A stretch of DNA of 62,752 bases from Serinicoccus sediminis (GTDB taxonomy: Bacteria > Actinomycetota > Actinomycetes > Actinomycetales > Dermatophilaceae), in the NCBI RefSeq assembly GCF_004153545.1, contig NZ_SDVA01000016.1, positions 1 to 62,752 on the forward strand, read 5' to 3'. Position 1 is the stretch's first letter. Each line of letters opens with the position of its first letter. Both the position numbers and the translations under genes were made by a program. The notes under the pieces were generated by a model. The model saw nothing but the letters and a program-made list of their open reading frames with translations, was not told the DNA's origin and did no database searches. Shown piece after piece: positions 16,326-24,645 of this stretch.

Positions 16326-17270
16326 TCAGATGGCCTGCTCGCTCATGAGCGCGACGAGCGCCGGGTAGGCGAGGTAGACCAGGAAGGCGACCACGAGCAG
16401 CATCTGGGCGATGAGCATGGACTGCGAGCGCTCGCCCTCGTCACCCTCGGCCTCGGAGAGCGCCTTGCGACGCATGGTCGTGGCCCGCGCGGTGAGGGAC
16501 TGCCGGATCTTGGCCCCGTCGTCGGCGGCCAGGACGAGCGCCCCCGACAGGCTCTCCAGCTCCTCCAGACCGATGTCCTTGCCGAGCCGCCCGAGCGCCT
16601 CCCAGGGGGTGGTGCCGAAGAGCCGGGCGTTGGCCAGGGTCTGCCGGATGCGGACCACGGACCAGTGGTCGCTCACCGAGGAGGCCGCGAGGAGCGCCTC
16701 GGGCAGCCCGCGGCCGCCGGCGAGGTTCATCGCGACCAGGTCGAGGAAGATCCCCACCGTCCGGCGGAACTCACGCCGCCGCCGCTCGGCCTCGGCCCGC
16801 AACGAGAGGTCGGGCAGGAAGAAGCCGAGCAGCCCCAGCAGGAGCCCGAGGCCGAGCGGCATGGAGGGGCCGACGTCGAGGCCGCCGAGGCGCAGCGCCC
16901 CCCAGACGAGCGGTCCGACGAGCAGCAGGACGGTGCCGCTCACCACCTTGAGCGCCAGCATGGCCCCGACGCTGCGGTTGAGGATGGTGAGGTCGGCGCG
17001 GTGGCGGCTCAGCTGCCAGCCCCGCTGGGCGGCCAGCACCTCGAAGCGGTCGGCGAGGCCGGTCATGACCGACCGGCCACGGCGGCTCATGTCGGCGAAG
17101 GACGTGTCGTAGTCCGACAGGGTGTGCGTCTGCATGGAGCGCGAGCCGGCGTCGATGCGCGCGACCAGGGTGGCCACGCCCGGCCGAGGGCGCAGCAGCG
17201 TGCGGATGAAGAGGTAGACCCCCAGGCCGACGAGACCGCCGGCCAGCATCGGCCAGACCATGGCGCTCAC
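16326..17270 (-). CDS. tadC: Tad pilus inner-membrane platform protein TadC
   Basis: A 314-residue T2SSF/GspF-domain protein. One N-terminal helix (residues 5-22), two mid helices around 105-160, a GspF cytoplasmic helical domain (RRTVGIFLDLVAMNLAGGRGLPEAL) and a C-terminal helix (LLVVAFLVYLAYPALVALM). TadB and TadC form the membrane platform for pilin polymerisation driven by TadA. GTG 17270 overlaps the TadB stop (GTGA) and is preferred over ATG 17261. The gene ends 102 nt before the flp start. Confidence 0.9.
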   Translation of the reverse strand: MSAMVWPMLAGGLVGLGVYLFIRTLLRPRPGVATLVARIDAGSRSMQTHTLSDYDTSFADMSRRGRSVMTGLADRFEVLAAQRGWQLSRHRADLTILNRSVGAMLALKVVSGTVLLLVGPLVWGALRLGGLDVGPSMPLGLGLLLGLLGFFLPDLSLRAEAERRRREFRRTVGIFLDLVAMNLAGGRGLPEALLAASSVSDHWSVVRIRQTLANARLFGTTPWEALGRLGKDIGLEELESLSGALVLAADDGAKIRQSLTARATTMRRKALSEAEGDEGERSQSMLIAQMLLVVAFLVYLAYPALVALMSEQAI

Positions 17271-18208
17271 CGTCGGCCTCCCCTTCCGGTCCCCCCCGTC
17301 CGGGCACCCTCCCGGACGTCGTCGAGCAGCTGCTCCATGTCGCGGGCCCGGGCCTGCCTGTTGACCACGAGGAACCGGCTCAGCTTCTGCGGCTCGGACA
17401 GCCGGCGCATCCACAGCAGGCCACCGGCGAAGAGGGCGGCCACCACGAGCAGCACGCCCTGGCCGGCGAGGCTGCCGTAGGGCTCCACGTAGACCCGGTT
17501 GAACAGCGCCAGGCCCCCCATGACGGAGAGCACGATGACGACGATGATCTTCACCGAGCGGCGGATGGACCGCCGGCTGGCGGAGATCCGTCGGCGCATG
17601 TCGAGCTCCTCGCGGGTGGACACCGCGAGCGCCCCCAGCACGTCGCGCAGGCCCGGGCCGCGGAGCCGCGCGTTGAGCACCAGCGCGGAGCAGATCACGT
17701 CGGCGGAGGGGTCGTCGAGGTCCTCGGCGAAGTCGATGAGGGCCTCCGACAACGGCTCCCGGATGCGCAACCGGTCGACGAGCAGGTTGAGCGAGGAGCG
17801 GATCGAGGGGCCGGCGTTGACCGCGGTCGCGGGGATCGCCTGCTCGAGCCCGACCGCCCCGGCGATGGTGTCGCGCAGCGACTCGGTCCACGTCGCCAGC
17901 GCCTCCAGCTTGTTGATGCCGGCGGTCTCGGCCCGGGCGTCACCGGTGAGCTGGTCCCACAGCCCGGCGAGCAGCCCCACCCCGACCGCGGCCACCACCC
18001 AGCGGGTCAGGAGCAGCACGAGCAGACCGACCGCGACGCCGACGACGAGGCGGCGGCTGACCCCGCCCGGCGTGAGGTGCTGGAAGCGGCGCGGGGTGGA
18101 CGGGTCCCGCTCGGGCAGCCCGACCACGGCCAGGACGGCGACGTAGAGCCCCAGCCCCACGACCGCGCCGGTCGCCATGGGCATGAGCAGCGTGTAGAGC
18201 TGGCCCAT
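17267..18208 (-). CDS. tadB: Tad pilus inner-membrane platform protein TadB
   Basis: A 313-residue T2SSF-domain membrane protein, partner of TadC. Helices lie at about 10-30, 55-90 and 250-290, with the cytoplasmic domain between (ALATWTESLRDTIAGAVGLEQAI, conserved in TadB). ATG 18208 shares one nucleotide with the TadA stop (TGATG), and its stop overlaps TadC, so tadA-tadB-tadC are translationally coupled. Confidence 0.9.
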   Translation of the reverse strand: MGQLYTLLMPMATGAVVGLGLYVAVLAVVGLPERDPSTPRRFQHLTPGGVSRRLVVGVAVGLLVLLLTRWVVAAVGVGLLAGLWDQLTGDARAETAGINKLEALATWTESLRDTIAGAVGLEQAIPATAVNAGPSIRSSLNLLVDRLRIREPLSEALIDFAEDLDDPSADVICSALVLNARLRGPGLRDVLGALAVSTREELDMRRRISASRRSIRRSVKIIVVIVLSVMGGLALFNRVYVEPYGSLAGQGVLLVVAALFAGGLLWMRRLSEPQKLSRFLVVNRQARARDMEQLLDDVREGARTGGTGRGGRR

Positions 18209-19566
18209 CAGTCCCACCGGGTGACGGGCGTCGGCGTGTAGCCGAACGGCACCAGGTCGTCGATGCACTCGATGGGCGCCTTGGCCCGGGCCACGCCGTC
18301 CGGCCCGGCGGCGAAGACCTCCGAGGAGAGCACCCGGCCGTCCACGCCGGTGACCTCCCGGATGGACTGCACCCCGCGCATCAGGCCGCCGCCGACGGCG
18401 TGCTCGTTCTTCTTCCGCATGAAGACGACGAAGTTGATCGACCCCGCGATGAGCATGTGGGTCGCCTCGACCGGGAGGTTCTCCTCCGCCTGCAGCGCAT
18501 ACGTCGCGATGCGGTTGAAGACCTCCATCGAGGAGTTGGCGTGGATCGTCGACAGCGAGCCGTCGTTGCCCTGGCTCATGGCGTTGAGCATCGTGACGAT
18601 CTCGTCGCCCAGCACCTCGCCCACGATGACCCGGGAGGGGTTCATCCGCAGGCTGCGGCGGACCAGCTCGGCCATCGTCACCATGCCGACGCCCTCGGAG
18701 TTGGGCAGCCGCTCCTCGAAGGCGACGACGTTGGGGTGCTGGTCCTCGAACGCGTCGAGCCCCAGCTCCAGCGCCCGCTCGACGGTGATGAGCCGCTCCT
18801 CGGGCGGGATCTCCGCCGCCATCGCCCGCAGCATGGTCGTCTTGCCCGAGTTGGTGGCCCCGGCGATCATGATGTTCTTGCGGGCCGCGACCGCCGCCTT
18901 GAGGAAGCGCATGACGTCCTCGCTGAAGGTGTTGGTCGCGAGGAGGTCCTCCAGGCTGACCTGGCCCAGGCGGGCCCGGCGGATGGACAGCGAGGGTCGC
19001 CGGCACACCCCCATGACGGCCGAGAGCCGCGACCCGTCGGGCAGCCGCAGGTCCAGCTGGGGGTTGGCCGAGTCGAAGGGGCGCGAGGTGAGGCCGACGT
19101 TGGCCGCGAGGATCTGGATGAGCTCGATGAGCTCCTCGTCGCTGTCCGCGACCGGGGGCGCCGTCTCCTCGTGACCGTCGGCATACCCCACGAAGACCCG
19201 GTCGTAGCCGTTGATGTCGATGTTCTCGACCTCGCGGTCCTCCAGCAGCGGCTGCAGCCGGCCGACGCCGAACAGCGCGGCGTGGATCGCCCCTGCGACC
19301 CGCTCCTCCTCCTCGGCGGTCGGGGGCACCCTGCCCTCGGTGATCATGAGGGTCGCGTGGTCCTCGAGGACCTGGACGATGAGGGAGCGGGCGAAGTGAC
19401 GCTCGTCCTCGCTGCTCATCGGCGAGCGCCCGGCGACCTCGTCGCGGCGTCGCTGCTGGTTGAGCCGGTCGGCCACCTGCGAGCGCAGGGTGCGGACCAG
19501 CTGGTTCATCTCGGCCTGCTGCTCGGGGCTCGCGCCCGCCAGCAGCGGGCTCGGGTGCGTGCTCAT
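18208..19566 (-). CDS. tadA: Tad pilus assembly ATPase TadA/CpaF
   Basis: A 452-residue secretion ATPase of the VirB11/CpaF family that powers Flp pilus assembly. Walker A is GATNSGKT (236-243), Walker B SRVIVGEVLGDE (311-322) and the His box STIHANS is near 339-345. The N-terminal 90 residues hold the helical segment usual for CpaF. ATG 19566 overlaps the TadZ stop by 4 nt; a GTG 12 nt upstream (19578) is a weaker alternative. All catalytic motifs look intact. Confidence 0.94.
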   Translation of the reverse strand: MSTHPSPLLAGASPEQQAEMNQLVRTLRSQVADRLNQQRRRDEVAGRSPMSSEDERHFARSLIVQVLEDHATLMITEGRVPPTAEEEERVAGAIHAALFGVGRLQPLLEDREVENIDINGYDRVFVGYADGHEETAPPVADSDEELIELIQILAANVGLTSRPFDSANPQLDLRLPDGSRLSAVMGVCRRPSLSIRRARLGQVSLEDLLATNTFSEDVMRFLKAAVAARKNIMIAGATNSGKTTMLRAMAAEIPPEERLITVERALELGLDAFEDQHPNVVAFEERLPNSEGVGMVTMAELVRRSLRMNPSRVIVGEVLGDEIVTMLNAMSQGNDGSLSTIHANSSMEVFNRIATYALQAEENLPVEATHMLIAGSINFVVFMRKKNEHAVGGGLMRGVQSIREVTGVDGRVLSSEVFAAGPDGVARAKAPIECIDDLVPFGYTPTPVTRWD

Positions 19567-20492
19567 CGCCGGCTCCACCTCTTCCTCCTGGGCCGCTCAC
19601 GGCGCTGCGGGGTGTCGTCGTCGGGGCCGTCCTGCCCGGCCGGCGTCCCGGGGTCCGCGGTCTGCGCGTCCTCGGGTATGCCGTCCGCCGGCTCCTGCTG
19701 GTCGCCCACCGGCGGCGGGGCGGGGACCAGGTCGGGGCCGAGCACCGCGACGAGCCGCTCGACGAGGGAGCGGCCCGAGCGCACCAGCATGGTGCGCTCG
19801 GGACGCGACACCGGGTCGCCGTGGAACATCCGCTCCGGGCGCGGGTCGAGGGCGACCTGCCCCAGGTCGAGCACGTCCGGGACGTCCGCCCGCACCGTGG
19901 CGATGGCCGAGGTGGCCTCGTCCTGCCGGTGCACGCCGGACAGGGCGACCAGCCCGATCCGCGGGGCGTCGGCGCCGAGGGCGGCGAAGGTCTGCGTCAG
20001 CACGGTCAGCCGCTGGCGCAGGTGCATGACGCTGGCCGGCTCGGCCCGCACGACGCCGACCACGAGGTCGCTGCGCTGGACCAGCGAGAGCTGGCCGGAG
20101 CGCGCGGCGAGCTGACCGGCGTCGACGACGACGTCGGTGCCCGGCACCTCGCGGAAGGCGCGGGCCAGCGTCGGCCACAACGCGGCCGAGGCCTCGGCCT
20201 GCTCCGAGGTCTCCAGGCCCACGAGGACCTGCTGGCCACCCGCGGCGACCTGCGAGTGGTCCATGACGACGCCCGAGGAGAGCCCGTGCCGGGCGAGCGG
20301 CAGGAGGGTGAGCAGCCCGGGGTGCTGGGTGAGCGGCATACCCGAGTCCGCGGGCAGCCGCATGAGCAGGTCCCCGCCGTTGCCGTCGGCGTCGACGAGC
20401 AGCGTCGGGCGCGGCCAGAGCGCGGCCACCAGCATGGCGGTGCTCGTCACCCCGGGGGCACCCTTGGCGCTGAAGAAGGAGATGAGGGCCAT
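19563..20492 (-). CDS. TadZ/CpaE-like ParA-type protein with degenerate P-loop
   Basis: A 309-residue MinD/ParA-like protein in the position of tadZ/cpaE, which localises the Tad machine. The N-terminal FFSAKGAPGVTSTA aligns with the deviant Walker A (KGGxGKT): the first Lys (K10) remains but the usual GK(T/S) is replaced by G-V-T, so nucleotide hydrolysis is doubtful, as in other atypical TadZ proteins. A DADGNGGDL motif (switch-like) and VVVDAGQL follow. The last 50 residues are Pro/Asp/Arg-rich and disordered. ATG 20492 lies 8 nt after the CpaB stop. Confidence 0.82.
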   Translation of the reverse strand: MALISFFSAKGAPGVTSTAMLVAALWPRPTLLVDADGNGGDLLMRLPADSGMPLTQHPGLLTLLPLARHGLSSGVVMDHSQVAAGGQQVLVGLETSEQAEASAALWPTLARAFREVPGTDVVVDAGQLAARSGQLSLVQRSDLVVGVVRAEPASVMHLRQRLTVLTQTFAALGADAPRIGLVALSGVHRQDEATSAIATVRADVPDVLDLGQVALDPRPERMFHGDPVSRPERTMLVRSGRSLVERLVAVLGPDLVPAPPPVGDQQEPADGIPEDAQTADPGTPAGQDGPDDDTPQRRERPRRKRWSRR

Positions 20493-20499
20493 CGTGCGC

Positions 20500-21177
20500 T
20501 CAGTCCGTGCGCCAGTCGACCACCGGCGCGGTGTCGCCCGGCAGCAGCGACAGCGCCACGGTGCCGGTCGCGCTGGCCGCGACGACCGCCGGCGCGGCGT
20601 CCTCGGGCAGCAGCAGCGTGACGTGGATGGTGTCGCTGGTGTCGACGACGGGTGCGACGGCGACGACCTTGGCGGCCTCGACGAGCTGCTGGGCGTCCTC
20701 GACGGAGGCCACCGCGGACTCGGGGGCGGTCGCGAAGACGCGGACGATGTCGCCGGCCTCCATCGCGTCCGCGGGCCGGCCGGGAGACGCCACGACCACC
20801 CCGACCTGCTGCACGCCGGGCTCGGCCAGCTCCGAGGGGGTGAACATCTGGCCGGAGACGAGGCTGCCCTGCGGGATGGTGCTCACCGCCTGCGAGCCGA
20901 CGAACTGCGGGAGCGACGCGGCGCTCACCACCTGGGCGCCGTCCTCGAAGGCGATCTCGGCGACGGTGAAGTCCTCCTCGGTCACCTCGGCCCCCTGCTG
21001 GATGGTCTGGGCCGCGACCAGGACCTGCACGCGGTCGCCGGTGCGGTAGACGAGGAGCGCGCTGCCCAGGGCCCCGACCAGGACGAGCAGCAGCGCGAGC
21101 AGCGCGAGGGCGGGCCGCTTGTCCCGGCTGCGCGCGGGCAGACGTGACGCGGTCGCGCCAGAGGTGGCGGTGGTCAT
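20500..21177 (-). CDS. SAF-domain Tad pilus protein CpaB/RcpC-like
   Basis: A 225-residue membrane-anchored protein: one N-terminal helix (about 26-46, LALLALLLVLVGALGSALL), then a SAF domain (VQVLVAAQTIQQGAEVTEEDF, about 52-115) and a C-terminal RcpC/CpaB beta domain (GDIVRVFATAP). In Tad systems CpaB/RcpC acts in the periplasmic or wall-facing part of the apparatus. It is first in the Tad gene order, starting at ATG 21177 with GGGAGGGG 13 nt upstream, and therefore near the operon promoter. Confidence 0.85.
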   Translation of the reverse strand: MTTATSGATASRLPARSRDKRPALALLALLLVLVGALGSALLVYRTGDRVQVLVAAQTIQQGAEVTEEDFTVAEIAFEDGAQVVSAASLPQFVGSQAVSTIPQGSLVSGQMFTPSELAEPGVQQVGVVVASPGRPADAMEAGDIVRVFATAPESAVASVEDAQQLVEAAKVVAVAPVVDTSDTIHVTLLLPEDAAPAVVAASATGTVALSLLPGDTAPVVDWRTD

Positions 21178-21323
21178 ACGGTGTCGTCCCCTCCCGGCCC
21201 AGCCGGAGCATCGTGGCGATGGTGCGGCGATCACCCCTGTGCGGTGCTCAGCCGCGCTCACTCTATCCCTGGCCAGGGCCTTCCCCTAGCGACGCGGGGC
21301 GTCCACGGTGACATAGTGAGGGG

Positions 21324-21656
21324 ATGAGCGACATCCCCAGCATCGCCGTGACCGACCTCCCGGACGACGCGGTCGTCGTGGACGTCCGTGAGCCCGAGGA
21401 GTGGGCGGCCGGGCACGCACCCGGCGCCGTCCACCTCCCCCTGGGCGACCTCCCCGCCCGCATCGACGAGCTGCCGGAGACGGACGCGTCGTTGCCCGTC
21501 GTCTGCCGCAGCGGCGGTCGGTCCGGTCGGGCCGTGGAGTGGCTGGTCCAGCAGGGTTTCGACGTCGTCAACGTCGAGGGCGGGATGCAGGCCTGGAACC
21601 GGGCCGGCAAGAGCATGGTCGGCGGGCCGGACGGCCAGGAGCCGACGGTCGCCTGA
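21324..21656 (+). CDS. Rhodanese-like domain protein
   Basis: A 110-residue single-domain rhodanese. The active-site loop is CRSGGRSGRA with Cys61 carrying the persulfide; DVREPEEWAAGHAPGAVHLPLG is the conserved first half. It probably shuttles sulfane sulfur or detoxifies in the cytoplasm; no neighbouring sulfur gene refines this. ATG 21324 has GAGGGG directly upstream. The gene is divergent from the Tad operon with a 146-bp intergenic region. Confidence 0.92.
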   Translation: MSDIPSIAVTDLPDDAVVVDVREPEEWAAGHAPGAVHLPLGDLPARIDELPETDASLPVVCRSGGRSGRAVEWLVQQGFDVVNVEGGMQAWNRAGKSMVGGPDGQEPTVA

Positions 21657-21735
21657 GCCCTCTGACGCTCTCTCGGCATGTCTTGTCCTGAGTCAAGAGT
21701 CACGGATACTCTCCTCGCGAAGGTCGGGCAGCGCG

Positions 21736-22560
21736 ATGGGTGAGGCGCATCCCGGCTCGCTGCGGGTGGGGGTGCGCGTGGTCGTGCGGCACCTCATCGA
21801 GGGCGGCGAGCGGGCGACCGACACCGTCGGCGAGCTCCTCACCTCGACGCCGGACGAGCTGGTCGTCCGCGGGCGGCACGGCGACGTGCGGATCCTGCCG
21901 GCCGACGTCGTCGCCGCCAAGCCGGTGCCCCAGCGCCCCTGGCGGGTCGCCGCGTTCCTCCGACGCGCCGAGGTGGCCGTGCTCGACCTCGACGGAGTGG
22001 TGCGGGAGTTCGACGTCGGGGGTGCCCGCACCCGCGTGGAGCGCGAGCTGGGCCTCGGGCCCTCGGGGCTCATGGGGATCGCCTCCGAGCTGCCCGAGGC
22101 ACAGGCGATGGTGCGGGGCAGGAGCACGTACGCCGCGTGGGTCGCGGCCCTGCGCACCCGCCTCCTCGACCTGGGCCACCCGCCGCCGCTCGTCGACCTC
22201 GCGATCGAGCGCTGGCACGCCGACCGCGGCACGCCGGTCCGGTGCACCGTCGACCTGGTGGACGAGCTCACCGCCGCGGGGACGCCCACCTTCGTCTTCA
22301 CCAACGGCACCGACCAGGTCCCGGCCGAGCTCGGGCAGATCGGCCTCGGGCACCTCGTGCCGCTGCTGCTCAACACCCACGACCTGGGCGTCGCCAAGCC
22401 CGAGCCCGAGGCGTATGCCGCGGCGCACGCGGAGATCGAGCGGCGCCTCGGCCGCCCGGTGGGGCGGGCGGAGGTCGCCTTCACCGACGACCGCGCCGAC
22501 CACGTGGACGCGGCCCGTGAGTTCGGCTGGCGCGGCCAGCTGTTCACCCTGCCCCGCTGA
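21736..22560 (+). CDS. HAD-superfamily hydrolase with N-terminal SH3-like domain
   Basis: A 274-residue protein. The C-terminal 195 residues are a HAD hydrolase: motif I DLDGVV (D84, D86), motif II VFTNGT, motif III lysine in GVAKPEPEAY and motif IV FTDDRADH, so it should be an active phosphatase or dehalogenase-like enzyme of subfamily IA. The first 65 residues (RVVVRHLIEGGERATDTVGELL and GDVRILPADVVAAKPVP) look like the small SH3-like barrel that precedes GNAT acetyltransferases of the Rv0428c type. Finding it on a HAD enzyme is uncommon. ATG 21736 is chosen because the frame upstream is antisense-like. Confidence 0.82.
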   Translation: MGEAHPGSLRVGVRVVVRHLIEGGERATDTVGELLTSTPDELVVRGRHGDVRILPADVVAAKPVPQRPWRVAAFLRRAEVAVLDLDGVVREFDVGGARTRVERELGLGPSGLMGIASELPEAQAMVRGRSTYAAWVAALRTRLLDLGHPPPLVDLAIERWHADRGTPVRCTVDLVDELTAAGTPTFVFTNGTDQVPAELGQIGLGHLVPLLLNTHDLGVAKPEPEAYAAAHAEIERRLGRPVGRAEVAFTDDRADHVDAAREFGWRGQLFTLPR

Positions 22561-22628
22561 CCCCTCCCCACGACGGCACGTCCGGTGCGCCTCGCCTCGG
22601 CGCGGCCTGATCCGTGTCGGGTGGTGGT

Positions 22629-22692
22629 GCGCGACTGCAGCGGAGGTGTCGCCCGGCAGGGCGACCCCACGACATACCCGGTGCAGTCGCGC
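22629..22692. terminator. Branched hairpin between convergent genes
   Basis: An outer 11-bp stem (22629-22639 with 22682-22692) encloses a second hairpin (22645-22654 with 22659-22668, 9 of 10 paired, 4-nt loop). It lies between the HAD stop (22560) and the Fpg stop (22711), suiting a bidirectional terminator. Confidence 0.6.
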
Positions 22693-22710
22693 CCTTCGGG
22701 ACCGGAGACG

Positions 22711-23571
22711 TCAGCGCAGGAGGCGGGACATGCGACGGTCGGCGAGCGGCTTGCCGCCGGTCTGGCAGGTGGGGCAGTACTGCAGGGAGGAGTCGGCGAA
22801 GGAGACCTCCCGGACGGTGTCCCCGCACACCGGGCACGCCTCCCCGGCGCGGCCGTGGACGTTCATCCCCGCCCGCTTGGCGTCCTTGAGGGCGGTCGCC
22901 GGCTTGCCCTCGGCCGCCATCACCGCGGCCTGGAGGGTCGTGCGCAGCGCCTGGTAGAGGGTGCTGACCTGCTCGGGGGTGAGGCCGGCCGCCAGGGCGA
23001 AGGGGGAGAGCCGGGCCGCGTGCAGGATCTCGTCGGAGTAGGCGTTGCCCACCCCGGCGATGATGGACTGGTCCCGCAGCACACCCTTGACCTGGGTCCG
23101 CCGCCCCTGCAGCAGCGCCGCCAACGCCTCCTCGTCGAAGTCGTCGGCCAGGGGGTCCGGGCCCAGCGAGGCCACCCCGGGCACCTTGGCCGGATCGGTG
23201 ACGACGTACGCCGCCAGGCCCTTCTTGGTCCCGGCCTCGGTGAGGTCGAAGCCGGCCCCGTCGTCGAGCCGCACCCGCAGCGCGATCGGGCTGCGCCCGG
23301 GCCTGACCTGGGTGCGCGGGACCTCGTCGTACCAGCGCAGCCACCCCGCCCGGGCCAGGTGGAAGACCAGGTGGGTCCCGTCGACGTCGAGGTCGACGAA
23401 CTTGCCGTGGCGCCGGACGGCGTCGACCGGCGCCCCGACCAGCGCACCCGGCGGCGGGTCGAAGGTCTTGAGCACCGCGATGGAGCCGAGCTCCACGTCG
23501 GTGACCACCCGGCCGGTGACGCGCTCGGACAGGAAGTCCGTCAGCGCCTGCACCTCGGGCAGCTCGGGCAT
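22711..23571 (-). CDS. Formamidopyrimidine-DNA glycosylase family protein (Fpg/MutM)
   Basis: A 286-residue base-excision repair glycosylase/AP lyase. It begins MPELPEVQ with catalytic P2 and E3 and has K57 (RHGKFVD), the helix-two-turns-helix (GVGNAYSDEILHAARLSP) and a C-terminal zinc finger with C246, C249, C266 and C269. All catalytic features are present, so it should remove oxidised purines. ATG 23571 shares a nucleotide with the stop of the upstream phosphatase gene. A second family member at 60065 lacks the catalytic proline, making this one the likely functional enzyme of the window. Confidence 0.92.
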   Translation of the reverse strand: MPELPEVQALTDFLSERVTGRVVTDVELGSIAVLKTFDPPPGALVGAPVDAVRRHGKFVDLDVDGTHLVFHLARAGWLRWYDEVPRTQVRPGRSPIALRVRLDDGAGFDLTEAGTKKGLAAYVVTDPAKVPGVASLGPDPLADDFDEEALAALLQGRRTQVKGVLRDQSIIAGVGNAYSDEILHAARLSPFALAAGLTPEQVSTLYQALRTTLQAAVMAAEGKPATALKDAKRAGMNVHGRAGEACPVCGDTVREVSFADSSLQYCPTCQTGGKPLADRRMSRLLR

Positions 23572-24635
23572 CAGCCCTGCTCCCCCGACCGCACCCGGGC
23601 GCGCGCCCCGACCAGCAGCTGGTGCAGGCCGAACCCGTTGGACGCCTTGAGCATCGGCACCTGGACCCGCTTGCCGAACAGCTCGTCGGTGGCGACTGGG
23701 AGACCGCTGGAGAGCACCTGCTCGGCCGGGGTCAGCTCGCGCAGGCAGATCGCCTCGACCGCCTCCGGGTGCTCCTGGGCGAACTCGCCGTAGATCACCG
23801 GGTCGTGCTGGCCGTCGTCGCCCACGAGGATCCACCGCATCCCGGGGAAGTCCTCGCGCAGCCGCCGCAGCTCGGCCTCCTTGTGCTCCTGGCCGGACCG
23901 GAACCACCCGGTGTTGGTCGGGCCCCAGTCGGTGAGCAGCATCGGCCCCACCGGGAAGTCGTGGCGCCGTAGGAAGCGGGTGAGGGCAGGCGCGGTGTTC
24001 CAGGCCCCGGTGGAGAGGTAGAACACCGGCATCCTGCGGTCCTCGGAGAGCAGGGCGCGGTACATCGAGCTCATGCCCGGCACCGCCTGGCGCACCTGCT
24101 CGGATCGGACGAAGGTGTTCCACCCCGCGATGAACATGCGCGGCAGATGCGTCACCATCACCGTGTCGTCGATGTCGCTCACGAGCCCCACCTCCACGGC
24201 CGGGTCAACGACGAGCACCGACACGGTGAGCGAGTCACCGTTGCCGAGGTCGAGGTGGGCCTCCTGCCAGCCCGGCCCCAGGCCGTGCCCGTGCAGCTCG
24301 ACGTCGAGGTAGCCACCGCGGTCGGTGCGCGCCGTGGCCTGCGCCTGCCCGAGCCGGACGTGCACCCTCACCCCCACCGCCGGTGCGGTGAGGAACAGCC
24401 GCCAGCCGCGCTGGGCGATGTCGAGCAGCGAGTCCTGCGCGTGGGTCTGCGCCGTGCGGGACTCGTCCGGCTCGTGCCGGGACAGCAGGACCCTGCTGAA
24501 GACGCGCGCGCGGTCGGGCGTGCCGTATCCGGTGTAGCCGAAGAGCCGCTCGTGCCAGCCGCGCCGGCGCAGACTGGCGCCCAGACGCCGTCGGACCGTG
24601 TCCTCGAGCTGGGCGGCGATGTGGGGACGCGCCAT
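23571..24635 (-). CDS. APP1-like phosphatidate phosphatase (DUF2183)
   Basis: A 354-residue protein with the App1 catalytic domain: DxDDT-type motif VSDIDDTVMVT near 152-160, then FYLSTGAWN and VGDDGQHDPVIY, the HAD-like motifs of the family. The N-terminal 120 residues are a beta-rich accessory domain. Family members dephosphorylate phosphatidic acid in yeast; the bacterial role is less clear and may concern membrane lipids. ATG 24635 is preceded 10 nt upstream by the stop of the interrupted membrane protein, so it may be the last but one gene of the Mau-like operon. Confidence 0.87.
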   Translation of the reverse strand: MARPHIAAQLEDTVRRRLGASLRRRGWHERLFGYTGYGTPDRARVFSRVLLSRHEPDESRTAQTHAQDSLLDIAQRGWRLFLTAPAVGVRVHVRLGQAQATARTDRGGYLDVELHGHGLGPGWQEAHLDLGNGDSLTVSVLVVDPAVEVGLVSDIDDTVMVTHLPRMFIAGWNTFVRSEQVRQAVPGMSSMYRALLSEDRRMPVFYLSTGAWNTAPALTRFLRRHDFPVGPMLLTDWGPTNTGWFRSGQEHKEAELRRLREDFPGMRWILVGDDGQHDPVIYGEFAQEHPEAVEAICLRELTPAEQVLSSGLPVATDELFGKRVQVPMLKASNGFGLHQLLVGARARVRSGEQG

Positions 24636-24645
24636 GCCGACCACC

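Noticed and set aside
17267-19600. Single 777-residue frame extending TadB upstream
   Set aside because: The extra N-terminal part is an alternative frame of the TadA gene, which carries intact Walker motifs; TadB starts at 18208 in the TGATG overlap.
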